64,000 nucleotides of DNA from Fulvivirgaceae bacterium JP3-4 (GCA_029309925.1 JARKND010000005.1:682001-746000), one strand, 5' to 3'; shown: positions 43,589 through 53,014, numbered from the stretch's first letter. A program made the numbers and translations. Notes: a model not told the origin generated them from the letters alone.

Positions 43589-44179
43589 ATGAACCCTGTA
43601 CTTAACCGAAACCTCTTCTTCGTAAAAGAACACGTTGGCTTTTTCAAGGCATCAAGCAACTTCGACATCTATGATCCTCAAACACAACAAGTGATAATGC
43701 AATGCCGTGAGGAACGCCTTGGATTTTTTACAAAGATGTTCAGGTTCACAGACTACAAACGGATGACGCCTTTTGAGATCGACATCAAAACACCAACGGG
43801 TCAACAAATCGTCACAGTGAAACGCGGTGTTTCATTTTGGTTGTCTACTGTTGAGGTGCTTGATCACAACAATGTCCTCATCGGGAAATTCAAGCAGAAA
43901 TTCTTCTCAATCGGAGGTAAGTTTGAAATACTGGATGCGCAGGAGCGGTCGCTGTGCATGCTAAAAGGCAAGCTGCTCGGTTGGGATTTTAAATTCATTT
44001 CTTCAGACAACAAGGAATTTGCATCAGTGACGAAAAAATGGTCTGGCTTCGGAAAAGAGTTTTTCACGTCTGCCGACAATTATGTTCTGCAAATCAGTCC
44101 CGAGGTTCCCGAAAATCATCCTTTAAGACAATTGATCCTCGCTGCCGTGATGTGCATCGACTTCGTGTTGAAGGAGTAG
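43589..44179 (+). CDS. LURP-one-related / scramblase-like protein
   Basis: A 196-aa protein with the tubby-like beta-barrel of the LURP-one/scramblase group: FDIYDPQTQQVIMQCREE, FEIDIKTPTGQQIVTVKR, VLIGKFKQKFFSIGGKFEILDAQ, then a hydrophobic C-terminal helix (LILAAVMCIDFVLKE) that may insert in the membrane. The YxxY-type repeated strand pattern is clear, but the function is unknown. It is bracketed by the two copies of the ~150-bp repeat. Confidence 0.8.
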   Translation: MNPVLNRNLFFVKEHVGFFKASSNFDIYDPQTQQVIMQCREERLGFFTKMFRFTDYKRMTPFEIDIKTPTGQQIVTVKRGVSFWLSTVEVLDHNNVLIGKFKQKFFSIGGKFEILDAQERSLCMLKGKLLGWDFKFISSDNKEFASVTKKWSGFGKEFFTSADNYVLQISPEVPENHPLRQLILAAVMCIDFVLKE

Positions 44180-44186
44180 CGCTCAG

Positions 44187-44340
44187 TTTTCAACGCAAAG
44201 CGCGAAGATGCGGAGTTCGCAGAGAAATGCAGACTTTGAAAAGGCATTAGAATAATCTTTGCGAACTTTGCAGCGCTGCGGCTCCGGATGCGAAAACGAT
44301 CGGGATCTTCGATTTGCGTTGAAAAAATTGTTTTCTTGCG
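44187..44340 (+). repeat. Copy 2 of the ~150-bp structured repeat upstream of dGTPase
   Basis: Closely matches the copy at 43418-43571 over its whole length, with changes concentrated near GCGAA/GCGGA words and the AATAATC middle. The ends, AACGCAAA (44192) and TTTGCGTT (44313), are complementary. It ends 3 nt before the dGTPase start codon, so it forms the whole leader of that gene. Confidence 0.85.
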
Positions 44341-44343
44341 CCA

Positions 44344-45672
44344 ATGAACTGGAGCACGCTTCTTTCCTCGAAACGGTATAATCAAAAAGTCGAATCCGGC
44401 ACGCAGCTGTCACGCAGTGCTTTCGATCAGGATTACGATCGTATCATTTTCTCGCATCCATTCAGAAGGCTCCAGGACAAAACACAAGTTCATCCTTTGC
44501 CCGAGCAGGATTTCGTTCACACACGACTCACGCACAGTCTCGAGGTCTCCAGTGTTGGCCGTTCACTGGGCAAGAGCGTTGGTGAGACCATCCTTCAACG
44601 ACATCCGGAGCTTTCAAAGTCGTTTTCACTCTTTGATTTCGGAGCAATTGTGGCAGCGGCATCCCTCGCTCACGACCTCGGCAATCCTCCCTTCGGACAT
44701 GCCGGTGAAGACGCCATATCGGATTTCTTTAAAGATCACACTGACGGTGTAAAGTTCAGAAGTCAGGTGAATGATTCGCAGTGGGAAGATCTGATCAAGT
44801 TCGAAGGCAATGCACAGGGCTTTCGGATACTCAATAAAAATCAGTACGGCCTTAAACTTGCCTATGCAACGCTGGGTGCGTTCACCAAATATCCCTGCCC
44901 TGCGCTCTTCAGCGAGCGCGACAAGCATAAGCGGAGCCAGAAGAAGTTTGGGTTCTTTGAATCGGAAAAGAAAATCTTCCAGGAAATTGCAAGTGAACTT
45001 CAACTGGTTCAAACACATCAGTCAAGCTGGCAACGGCATCCGCTGGCATTTCTGGTCGAGGCTGCCGATGACATCTGCTACAGCATCATCGACCTCGAGG
45101 ACGGCTGCAGCCTCGGCCTAGTGTCTTACGAAGATGCGAGAGAACTTTTTGAAGGCGTTCTCACAAAGAACAAATCGAAACTGGGAAAACTCGATCAGCT
45201 TAAAACGCTGGCTGAAAAAATCGGCTTCTTGCGGGCGCTGGCCATTGGAGATCTGATGCACGAATGCACCACGCTTTTTCTCGATCATGAGAAGGACATC
45301 CTGGCCGGGAAATTTGACCAGGCATTAGCTGACGAATGTCCTTCCAAAGGCGGCCTGAAAGCGATTATCAACCTCTCTGTTGAAAAAATTTACCGTGCAC
45401 GAACGGTGGTGGAAATTGAGGCAACTGGTCACGAAGTGTTGCCAGGACTGCTCGAGGAATTTACAAAGGCGGGCAGCTCGCTGCTGGCAAAGACACGATC
45501 GCGCAAATACGAAAACCTGCAGAAGCTGATTCCGGAAGACATCTCAGATGCCATCCTTTCTTCTCCTTCTGATCACTACAACATGCTTCGGAATATCATT
45601 GATTTTGTCTCAGGAATGACCGACCGCCATGCACTCTCACTCTATCGAAAAATCAAGGGCATCAGCTTTTAA
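44344..45672 (+). CDS. dgt: Deoxyguanosinetriphosphate triphosphohydrolase (dGTPase)
   Basis: A 442-aa HD-domain enzyme that cleaves dNTPs to nucleoside and triphosphate. FSHPFRRLQDKTQV and FVHTRLTHSLEVSSVGRSLG (first metal His) are followed by the HD motif SLAHDLGNPPFGHAGE near 107-120, and DICYSIIDLEDG near 245. The length and motif order match the dGTPase family. The start ATG is 3 nt after a repeated leader element. Confidence 0.93.
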   Translation: MNWSTLLSSKRYNQKVESGTQLSRSAFDQDYDRIIFSHPFRRLQDKTQVHPLPEQDFVHTRLTHSLEVSSVGRSLGKSVGETILQRHPELSKSFSLFDFGAIVAAASLAHDLGNPPFGHAGEDAISDFFKDHTDGVKFRSQVNDSQWEDLIKFEGNAQGFRILNKNQYGLKLAYATLGAFTKYPCPALFSERDKHKRSQKKFGFFESEKKIFQEIASELQLVQTHQSSWQRHPLAFLVEAADDICYSIIDLEDGCSLGLVSYEDARELFEGVLTKNKSKLGKLDQLKTLAEKIGFLRALAIGDLMHECTTLFLDHEKDILAGKFDQALADECPSKGGLKAIINLSVEKIYRARTVVEIEATGHEVLPGLLEEFTKAGSSLLAKTRSRKYENLQKLIPEDISDAILSSPSDHYNMLRNIIDFVSGMTDRHALSLYRKIKGISF

Positions 45673-45701
45673 CCGGTAGGCAGTCTTCCGGTCAAAATTG
45701 T

Positions 45702-45709
45702 TAGCTTTG
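45702..45709 (+). promoter_or_regulatory. Possible -7 element of the RND gene
   Basis: TAGCTTTG matches TAnnTTTG and lies 23 nt before the RND exporter start codon. No -33 element is evident. Confidence 0.35.
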
Positions 45710-45732
45710 CGGTTCTAAACGCAGACCGGCTC

Positions 45733-48168
45733 ATGTGGAATAGAATCGCCCAGTTCATCATTCAGAATCGCCTAGCTTTAATTCTCGTTATCGGTGTCAT
45801 CACGCTCTTCATGGGTTACCACGCCTCGCGGGTTCAGATGAGCTATGACTTCGCAAGAACGGTACCGCTGAACGACCCTGATCAGATTGCCCTGCAGCAA
45901 TTCCGGAAACAGTTTGGTGAAGACGGCAATATCATCGCCATCGGATTAAAGGATTCTGCGATCTACGAGCAGAAAAATTTTGAAGCCTATCGCACCCTCG
46001 CCAGAAATTTAAAACAGATCAGTGGCGTAAGCGAGGTTATTTCGCTGCCGGTGCTGAAGATCATCTTAAAAGACACGGCCAACTCAAGATTTTATCTCGC
46101 CAATATCTTTCCCGACAAGGTTAATTCAGAGAAAGCTTTTGACAGCCTGCTGAAAACGGTCCGCAGCCAGCGCTTCTACATGGGACAACTGGTCAACGAG
46201 ACAAACGGTGCTACGATGACCATCGTCACGGTGAATAAGGATGTGATGAATTCGTCACTGCGCGAGGCGCTAACGGCATCGCTGGTGGCCGAAGGGGAGG
46301 CGTTTGAAAAAGCCACCAATATCAAGCTTCACTATGCCGGACTTCCTTTCATCCGGACGCAGGTGGCCAACCAGGTGAAGAAAGAAATGTCGATGTTCCT
46401 GTACGCTTCAGCGATCATCACCGGGTTGATCATGTTCGTTTTCTTCCGCTCGTTCAGGGCCGTGTTGTTCTCGATGATCATCATCGGCATTGTGGTGGTC
46501 TGGACACTCGGAACGCTGTCGCTGTTCGGCTATAAGATCACGCTTCTCAGCGGATTGATTCCGCCCGTGATTGTAACCATCGGCATTACGAATGCCATCT
46601 ACCTGCTGAACAAGTATCACCTCGAGTTCATCAAGACGAAAGACAAATATGAAGCGATAACCATCGTAGTGAAGAAGATGGGTCTGGCGACATTCCTGAC
46701 CAATTTGACTGTAGCGATTGGTTTTCTCACGCTGCTGGCAACGGATATCATTATTCTTCGGGAATTTGGTGTTGTCGCGGGTATCAATATCATGGCGCTG
46801 TTCTTTGTGAGCCTGGTGATGATTCCGTCCATTTTTTCATGGCTTCCGGTACCCAACACGCGTCACCTGCGGCACCTGAACTTTAAGTTCATGAACAGCT
46901 TTCTGCGTGTGATCGACCTGCTCGTACACCGACAGCGTGTAGCCATCTACGTTGGCTCTATGGTCCTGGCGGTCCTGTCAGTGTATGGAATGATGCAATT
47001 GAGATCCGTGTCATTCATGGTAGACGATGTGCCTGAAGACAGCGAGATCAAAAAAGACCTGCATTTCTTTGAGGCAAATTTCAGCGGCATCATGCCACTC
47101 GAAATGGTCGTAGAGTTCAAGACAAAGAAGCGCAGACCGATCCTCGATCCAGACAATCTCAAAAAAATTGAACAGTTTGAAACATACCTTGATTCACTTC
47201 CACATGTTTCGAAGCCTTTGTCACTGATCAGTTTTGTAAAGGCATCGAAGCAGGCTTTTTACAACAACAACCCCGACCGCTACACGCTGCCCACGCGCAG
47301 TGAAGCGGGATTCATTCTGCGGTACATGAAAGGCCAGAGCGATAACAGCGGGCTGTTTAAGTCGTTTGTCGACTCCACATTTTCAAAACTCCGGATCTCG
47401 TGCCAGATCGCTGACATCGGTTCGGTAAAACTCGATTCGCTTGTCAACTATTCGATCGAGCCGAAGATGAAGCAGATATTTGCGACCGAAGGCAAGGACA
47501 CCATCAACACTGCGATCACAGGCTCCACAAAGATTTTCATCAAAGGAAACAAATTTCTGATCGCCAACCTTCAGGAAAGCCTGATCCTTGCGTTCATCCT
47601 GATCACCATTTCAATGGCAGCGCTTTTCGCCAATGTAAGAATGATCGTCATCTCGCTTATCCCGAATCTGCTCGCGCTGATGATCACCGCTGGCCTAATG
47701 GGATATTTTGACATTCCGCTGAAGGCGAGTACCGCATTGATTTTTAGTATTACTTTCGGAATTTCTGTTGACAACTCGATCCGCTTCCTGGCCAAATACC
47801 GCCAGGAAATTTTGGCGAATAACTTCTTCATTCCGCTTGCTGTCACAGACAGCATCATGGAAACGGGCAAGAGCATTATCTATACTTCGATCGTTCTCTT
47901 TGCAGGCTTCATTATTTTCGCATTCTCGGATTTCGGTGGAACGATTGCGCTGGGTTTGCTCACATCCACTACTCTGGTGATCTCGATGTTCACAAATCTG
48001 ATCCTGCTTCCGGCTTTGATCATGACTTTTGACAAACCAAAAAGAAAGAAAGGCGAGCACTTGCTCATCGATGAGCTTCATCCGAACTTCTACAGCGAAC
48101 ATGAGGATGAAGAGATCGATCTCGACAAGATCAAGATTCACAGCAGGAATGCTTCTTCTGCAGAATAA
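45733..48168 (+). CDS. RND-superfamily (MMPL-like) transporter
   Basis: An 811-aa membrane protein built as two halves. Each half has one helix, a large extracytoplasmic domain and about five helices: helix 1 at residues about 12-30, and the group near 215-390 with YLLNKYHLEF and ITNAIYLL. The second half begins near 400 (VAIYVGSMVLAVLSVYG) and has SITFGISVDNSIRFLAKYRQ near 680, the RND-type proton-relay helix. The C-terminal tail is acidic (EHEDEEIDLDK). It belongs to the MMPL/HpnN-like group, whose members move lipids. The substrate is unknown. Confidence 0.85.
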   Translation: MWNRIAQFIIQNRLALILVIGVITLFMGYHASRVQMSYDFARTVPLNDPDQIALQQFRKQFGEDGNIIAIGLKDSAIYEQKNFEAYRTLARNLKQISGVSEVISLPVLKIILKDTANSRFYLANIFPDKVNSEKAFDSLLKTVRSQRFYMGQLVNETNGATMTIVTVNKDVMNSSLREALTASLVAEGEAFEKATNIKLHYAGLPFIRTQVANQVKKEMSMFLYASAIITGLIMFVFFRSFRAVLFSMIIIGIVVVWTLGTLSLFGYKITLLSGLIPPVIVTIGITNAIYLLNKYHLEFIKTKDKYEAITIVVKKMGLATFLTNLTVAIGFLTLLATDIIILREFGVVAGINIMALFFVSLVMIPSIFSWLPVPNTRHLRHLNFKFMNSFLRVIDLLVHRQRVAIYVGSMVLAVLSVYGMMQLRSVSFMVDDVPEDSEIKKDLHFFEANFSGIMPLEMVVEFKTKKRRPILDPDNLKKIEQFETYLDSLPHVSKPLSLISFVKASKQAFYNNNPDRYTLPTRSEAGFILRYMKGQSDNSGLFKSFVDSTFSKLRISCQIADIGSVKLDSLVNYSIEPKMKQIFATEGKDTINTAITGSTKIFIKGNKFLIANLQESLILAFILITISMAALFANVRMIVISLIPNLLALMITAGLMGYFDIPLKASTALIFSITFGISVDNSIRFLAKYRQEILANNFFIPLAVTDSIMETGKSIIYTSIVLFAGFIIFAFSDFGGTIALGLLTSTTLVISMFTNLILLPALIMTFDKPKRKKGEHLLIDELHPNFYSEHEDEEIDLDKIKIHSRNASSAE

Positions 48169-48801
48169 ATACCAAATCCACACCGCGGATCATCGATGCC
48201 GATCGTCTCGCATCGGCAGCACGCAGAGGAGGCGCGGAGAAGCGCGGAGATTTTTTAAATGCAAATGTCATTCAATCCAGTGCTTAGCGCCAGTACGCCT
48301 TCCTCCTCATTCATGGCGGAATCGCAAAAACTGCAAAGAGACCCCTCGCGCTACGCCTTCTGTCGCACTTGCATTTAAAATATCCTCTTTTCGATTTCCA
48401 ATAAAGTTCGCACCAACGTTATCCAAGCGTTAGCGCGACTACGCCCACCTCTGCGTCCTTGGCGGAAACGCACAACCGATCAGGCATCGCATAACGCAAA
48501 TCCCGTGGTTGCCACAAGGTGAGCCCTGCGTGCATTTAAAAAATATCCTCTGCGGTAAAAGTGCATTCCGATGTTTTTCCTTTAAAGTTCGTACGAACGC
48601 CATCCAAGCGTAAGCGCGACTACGCCTTCGTTCGCGCTCTTGGCGGAATCGCACAAACTCCAAACTGACCAAAGGGCTATAATCTCATAGCGCAGCACGT
48701 TCTGTCGCATGTGCATTTAAAGTATCCTCTGCGGTAAAACTCCATTTCAAAAGTCGCTCCCCGTCCTTATCTTTGCCCCCTTATTATACTTTTCTCAGGC
48801 C
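48169..48801 (+). repeat. Repeat array upstream of ileS
   Basis: 633 nt without a gene. A hairpin GCCGAT/ATCGGC (48198-48217) and GCGGAG units (48219-48252) come first. Then about three copies of a longer unit follow, marked by GCATTTAAA at 48371, 48532 and 48713 (steps of 161 and 181 nt), each followed by TATCCTC and, in the last two, TGCGGTAAAA. Inside each are GCGCGACTACGCC and TTGGCGGAA. A partial earlier copy starts near 48289. The last copy ends near 48740, where the ileS promoter motif begins. Confidence 0.8.
48745..48775 (+). promoter_or_regulatory. Likely ileS promoter
   Basis: TTTC at 48745-48748, then a 19-nt spacer and TATCTTTG at 48768-48775. This fits the TTTG-N19-TAnnTTTG layout of Bacteroidota promoters with one mismatch. 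It lies 26 nt before the start codon. Confidence 0.5.
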
Positions 48802-51800
48802 ATGGCCAGCAACTACAAGGAATACAGGGATTTGAACTTTGCGAAGATCGCGGAAGAGATGCTCGAATTTTGGAAAAAGGAGCAGATTTTCGAGAAGTCC
48901 GTAAGCAATCGGGAGGGCGCAGAGTCCTTCACCTTCTACGAAGGTCCCCCGTCTGCCAACGGAACGCCCGGTATTCACCATGTTATGGCCCGTACTGTTA
49001 AAGACATCTTCTGCCGCTTCAAAACGCTGGAAGGCTACCAGGTTAAACGTAAAGGTGGCTGGGATACCCACGGTCTGCCGGTTGAACTACAGGTGGAGAA
49101 ACTGCTCGGCATTACAAAGGATGATATCGGTAAGAAGTTCTCCATCGAGGAATACAACAACAAGTGCCGTGAAACGGTGATGATGTATAAGGATCAATGG
49201 GATGACCTGACAACGAAGATGGGTTACTGGGTCGACCTGAAAAATCCCTATATCACGTACGAGAAAGAATACATCGAATCACTGTGGTGGATTTTGAAGC
49301 AGTTCTATGACAAAGGATTGTTGTACAAGGGGTACACTATCCAGCCTTATTCACCTTCGGATGGAACAGGTCTCAGCTCACACGAATTGAATCAGCCAGG
49401 CTGTTACAAAGAAGTGAAAGACACTTCGATTGTTGCGCAGTTCAAGGTGAAGAGGGACTCGAAATCAGAATTTCTTTTCGCGAATGCCCACAGCGATGCT
49501 TTCATCCTTGCATGGACAACCACACCGTGGACGCTTCCGTCAAACACAGCGCTTGCAGTTGGAGAAAAAATTAAATACGTCCTTGTCAACACCTTTAACC
49601 CCTACACTTTCAAACCCGTAAGTGTGGTGATAGCAAAAGATCTTGTCGGAAAATATTTCGCTGAGAAGAACAAAGACCTTAGCATTGAAAACTACAAGCC
49701 GGGCGATAAGGCAATTCCCTACAAGGTTGTGGCGGAGTTCACCGGAAAAGAACTTGTTGGTGTTCGTTATGAGCAGTTGATGCCGTACCTCCAGCCGCTT
49801 ACTGATGCTGACAAAGCATTCCAGGTTGTTGCCGGAGATTTTGTGACAACGGAAGATGGTACTGGCGTTGTGCATACCTCACCAACTTTCGGTGCAGACG
49901 ACTTCCGCGTTGCAAAGCAAAACGGAATTCCTGCCCTTACGCTGAAGGATGAAGCGGGCAACGAAGTTCCTACAGTCGACAAGAAAGGAAAATTCGTTTC
50001 ACCGATCGGAGAAAAACTAAAAGAAGGCGTTGCAAAGTTTAAGATCAAAACGCACAAGCCTCTTGGTGCCGATGATTTTTATGTGAAGAATTATACCGAT
50101 GAAGATGAGAGCCACCCGGACTACAAAACAACGGATGTCATCATCTCGATCATACTGAAAGAAGAGAACAAAGCCTTTGACGTTCGGAAGTACGAGCACA
50201 CGTACCCGCACTCCTGGCGAACAGACAAGCCTGTGTTGTATTATCCGCTCGATGCATGGTTCATCAAGACAACCGCATTAAAAGATAAGATGGTGGAGCT
50301 TAACAAGACCATCAACTGGAAACCTGAGTCGACAGGTACAGGTCGCTTTGGAAACTGGCTCGAGAATCTTGTTGATTGGAATCTTTCGCGTTCACGCTAT
50401 TGGGGAACGCCACTTCCCATCTGGAGGACGAAGGACGGCAGAGAAGAAATTTGTATCGGCTCACTGGAGCAACTGAATAAGGAAATCGAAAAGTCCATCG
50501 CCAAAGGATTGATGAAAAAATCTCCGGTTGAAAAAGGAGATCTTCACAGGCCTTATGTGGATGATGTGATCCTGGTAAGTGCATCCGGGCAACCCATGTA
50601 CCGCGAAACAGACCTCATCGATGTGTGGTTTGATTCTGGTGCAATGCCGTACGCGCAATGGCATTATCCGTTTGAAAACGCCACCGTCTTTGAACAAAAT
50701 TACCCGGCTGACTTTATCGCAGAAGGTGTTGACCAGACGCGCGGGTGGTTCTTCACCCTTCATGCCATCGCAGTAATGCTGAGTGAATCCAGCGATGTAA
50801 TCAAAGCTGTGAACAAAAAGGTTGGCAACGGTGGTGTTGCGTTTAAGAACGTGATCTCCAACGGCCTGGTGCTCGACAAAGACGGAAACAAGATGTCGAA
50901 GCGTAAGGGCAATGTGGTGAATCCGTTCGAAGCGTTGTCAACGTATGGCGCTGACGTTGTGCGTTGGTATATGATCGAAAATGCTCCGCCATGGGATAAC
51001 CTGAAATTCGATTTTGACGGCATCGTGGAAACACAACGCAGGTTCTTTGGAACGTTGCTGAATACCTACTCATTCTTTGCCTTGTACGCCAACATAGACG
51101 GCTTTGTGAAGGATGAAATGAATCTCGGTGACGAAAAGCATCTTACCAATCTCGATCGCTGGATCCTCTCAAAGCTCCAGACGCTGACACAGGAGGTAAC
51201 GAAGGCGTACGAGGAGTATGAACCAACGAAGGCAGCCCGTGCTATTCAGAATTTTGTGAATGATCATCTTTCAAACTGGTATGTTCGTCTTAACAGAAAA
51301 CGTTTCTGGAAAGGTGAGATGACGCAGGACAAAAAGGCCGCATATGAAACACTTTATGAATGTATCATGGTGACGGCACAGCTGATGTCGCCTGTCGCAC
51401 CGTTCTTCAGCGACTGGCTGTATAAAAACCTGACAGATAACATTCGTGCAGCTGCGATCAAAAACAATACTCCGCTTCGTTTTGCGTCTATCCATCTGAC
51501 TGACCTGACCAAGCCGGAAACAAACCGCATCGAAGAAGATCTCGAGAAGTCTATGGACTATGCGCAACGCATTTGTTCGCTCGTTCACTCGATCCGTAAA
51601 AACAGTAAGATCAAAGTTCGCACACCGCTGAAGAAAATCCTTTTGCCCGTTGTGGATGACTCGTTTGCCACTCGCATAAAAACAGTGGAGGAAATCATTC
51701 TTGCCGAGGTGAACGTTAAAGCAATTGAATATATTGACGACACGTCCGGTATCGTGGTGAAGAAGGTGAAGCCTAATCTTCCGAAGCTTGGAAAGCAATA

Positions 51801-52272
51801 CGGTCCGAAAATGAAGGAAGTCTCGGCTGTCATCGCATCGATGACAAAAGAAGAAATCGCAGCAATTGAAAAAACCGGTAAACTTTCCAAGGGTGGATTT
51901 GATCTTAGCGTAGAAGACGTGCTGATCAGCTCTGAGGATATTCCGGGCTGGGCTGTGGCAACGGAAGGTGGAATTACCGTGGCATTGGATATCAACATCA
52001 CCGATGACCTCAAACGCGAAGGTATCGCCCGCGACTTTGTGAACCGTGTGCAAAACATGCGCAAAGACATGGGTCTGGAAGTGCTCGATAAGATCGGAAT
52101 TGAAGTTGAAAAAGATGGCGAGGTCGTAACGGCTGCGCTAACAGAATTCAAGGAATACATCAGCGTGGAGACGCAGGCGCTTTCACTCGAACTGAAAGAG
52201 AAAGTTGCCGGTGCATCCGATGTTGACATGGATGAGTTTCAGCTCAAGGTTAAAATAAGTGTTAAAAAATAG
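48802..52272 (+). CDS. ileS: Isoleucyl-tRNA synthetase, type 2 with GIHH signature
   Basis: An 1156-aa class I synthetase that charges tRNA-Ile. The first ATP-binding signature reads GIHH (57-60, in ANGTPGIHHVMA) instead of HIGH, and the KMSKR loop is near 698 (KMSKRKGNVVNPF). The CP1 editing domain has AWTTTPWTLPSN near 235. The long C-terminal region and the GxHH signature fit the eukaryote-like IleRS2 group common in Bacteroidota. IleRS2 enzymes, and especially GxHH versions, have been linked to mupirocin resistance. lspA follows after 37 nt. Confidence 0.96.
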   Translation: MASNYKEYRDLNFAKIAEEMLEFWKKEQIFEKSVSNREGAESFTFYEGPPSANGTPGIHHVMARTVKDIFCRFKTLEGYQVKRKGGWDTHGLPVELQVEKLLGITKDDIGKKFSIEEYNNKCRETVMMYKDQWDDLTTKMGYWVDLKNPYITYEKEYIESLWWILKQFYDKGLLYKGYTIQPYSPSDGTGLSSHELNQPGCYKEVKDTSIVAQFKVKRDSKSEFLFANAHSDAFILAWTTTPWTLPSNTALAVGEKIKYVLVNTFNPYTFKPVSVVIAKDLVGKYFAEKNKDLSIENYKPGDKAIPYKVVAEFTGKELVGVRYEQLMPYLQPLTDADKAFQVVAGDFVTTEDGTGVVHTSPTFGADDFRVAKQNGIPALTLKDEAGNEVPTVDKKGKFVSPIGEKLKEGVAKFKIKTHKPLGADDFYVKNYTDEDESHPDYKTTDVIISIILKEENKAFDVRKYEHTYPHSWRTDKPVLYYPLDAWFIKTTALKDKMVELNKTINWKPESTGTGRFGNWLENLVDWNLSRSRYWGTPLPIWRTKDGREEICIGSLEQLNKEIEKSIAKGLMKKSPVEKGDLHRPYVDDVILVSASGQPMYRETDLIDVWFDSGAMPYAQWHYPFENATVFEQNYPADFIAEGVDQTRGWFFTLHAIAVMLSESSDVIKAVNKKVGNGGVAFKNVISNGLVLDKDGNKMSKRKGNVVNPFEALSTYGADVVRWYMIENAPPWDNLKFDFDGIVETQRRFFGTLLNTYSFFALYANIDGFVKDEMNLGDEKHLTNLDRWILSKLQTLTQEVTKAYEEYEPTKAARAIQNFVNDHLSNWYVRLNRKRFWKGEMTQDKKAAYETLYECIMVTAQLMSPVAPFFSDWLYKNLTDNIRAAAIKNNTPLRFASIHLTDLTKPETNRIEEDLEKSMDYAQRICSLVHSIRKNSKIKVRTPLKKILLPVVDDSFATRIKTVEEIILAEVNVKAIEYIDDTSGIVVKKVKPNLPKLGKQYGPKMKEVSAVIASMTKEEIAAIEKTGKLSKGGFDLSVEDVLISSEDIPGWAVATEGGITVALDINITDDLKREGIARDFVNRVQNMRKDMGLEVLDKIGIEVEKDGEVVTAALTEFKEYISVETQALSLELKEKVAGASDVDMDEFQLKVKISVKK

Positions 52273-52274
52273 GC

Positions 52275-52298
52275 GGATTGTCACGCAATCCATTTTTT
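52275..52298 (+). terminator. Terminator-like hairpin between ileS and lspA
   Basis: GGATTG (52275-52280) pairs with CAATCC (52286-52291) around a 5-nt loop, followed by A and six T. It is short and may only attenuate, since lspA starts 11 nt later. Confidence 0.5.
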
Positions 52299-52309
52299 GA
52301 GAGTCGCAG

Positions 52310-53014
52310 ATGAAGGTCTACAAATATTTCATGATCGCTTTAATCGTCATTATCATCGACCAGACAACTAAGCTGCTGGTGCATGAGCATATGTATCTCC
52401 ATCAGGAAATCAACGTGCTTGGCGACTGGTTTCGTCTGCATTACCTGCTCAATCCAGGCATGGCATTCGGCATCCGCTGGAACAACGAGTTTGGTAAACT
52501 TGCACTCACGGTTTTCCGCATCGGTGCGATGTTTGGCATCGCCTACTACCTCTGGAAAATGGCCACGAAAGAGGCTCACACCGGCTTCCTCTGGTGCATG
52601 GCGCTCATTCTCGGTGGTGCCGTTGGGAATGTGATTGACAGCACGTTCTACGGTGTGCTGTTAAACAACCATCCTGTAGGATCTCCGACTCCCTGGTTTC
52701 ATGGACAAGTGATCGACATGCTCTTCTTTCCTATTTTTGAGTTTTATGTGCCTGAGTGGGTGCCTTTCAAAGGAGGAGAATACTTCCTTTTCTTCAGTCC
52801 GGTGTTCAACATCGCAGATTCATCAATCTTCGTTGGAGTTGTAATTATCCTGATCTGGCAGCGGAAGTTTTTCAAGGTCCACCACGATGATCATGAGGAA
52901 GCGCACTCGGATAGCGCTGCTTTATCCTCTGCCCGCACGGATCAGGGCATTATTGCACCCGAATCAAGTGCGCCAGCAACTGAAACCCCTAAGGATTCTG
53001 AATCACCGTCCTGA
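52310..53014 (+). CDS. lspA: Lipoprotein signal peptidase (signal peptidase II) with C-terminal extension
   Basis: A 234-aa aspartic protease of the inner membrane that cuts prolipoproteins. Four hydrophobic helices are visible. Conserved blocks are IIDQTTKLLV, LNPGMAFGI, GGAVGNVIDS (catalytic Asp near 109) and NIADSSIFVG (second Asp near 172). An insertion between the catalytic blocks is common in Bacteroidota. The last 40 or so residues are a polar, acidic, Ser/Pro-rich tail (HHDDHEEAHSD and beyond) that looks disordered. It follows ileS closely. Confidence 0.93.
   Translation: MKVYKYFMIALIVIIIDQTTKLLVHEHMYLHQEINVLGDWFRLHYLLNPGMAFGIRWNNEFGKLALTVFRIGAMFGIAYYLWKMATKEAHTGFLWCMALILGGAVGNVIDSTFYGVLLNNHPVGSPTPWFHGQVIDMLFFPIFEFYVPEWVPFKGGEYFLFFSPVFNIADSSIFVGVVIILIWQRKFFKVHHDDHEEAHSDSAALSSARTDQGIIAPESSAPATETPKDSESPS

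Noticed and set aside
43418-44340. Insertion sequence or transposon
   Set aside because: The bracketed gene is not a transposase and no terminal inverted repeats with target duplications are evident. It is kept only as a possible cassette.
48169-48801. T-box or other riboswitch leader for ileS
   Set aside because: No T-box sequence or specifier-loop layout is visible, the region ends before the likely transcription start, and its content is tandem repeats.
51271-52229. Two long minus-strand frames over ileS
   Set aside because: Both are antisense to conserved ileS sequence and have shadow-type composition.
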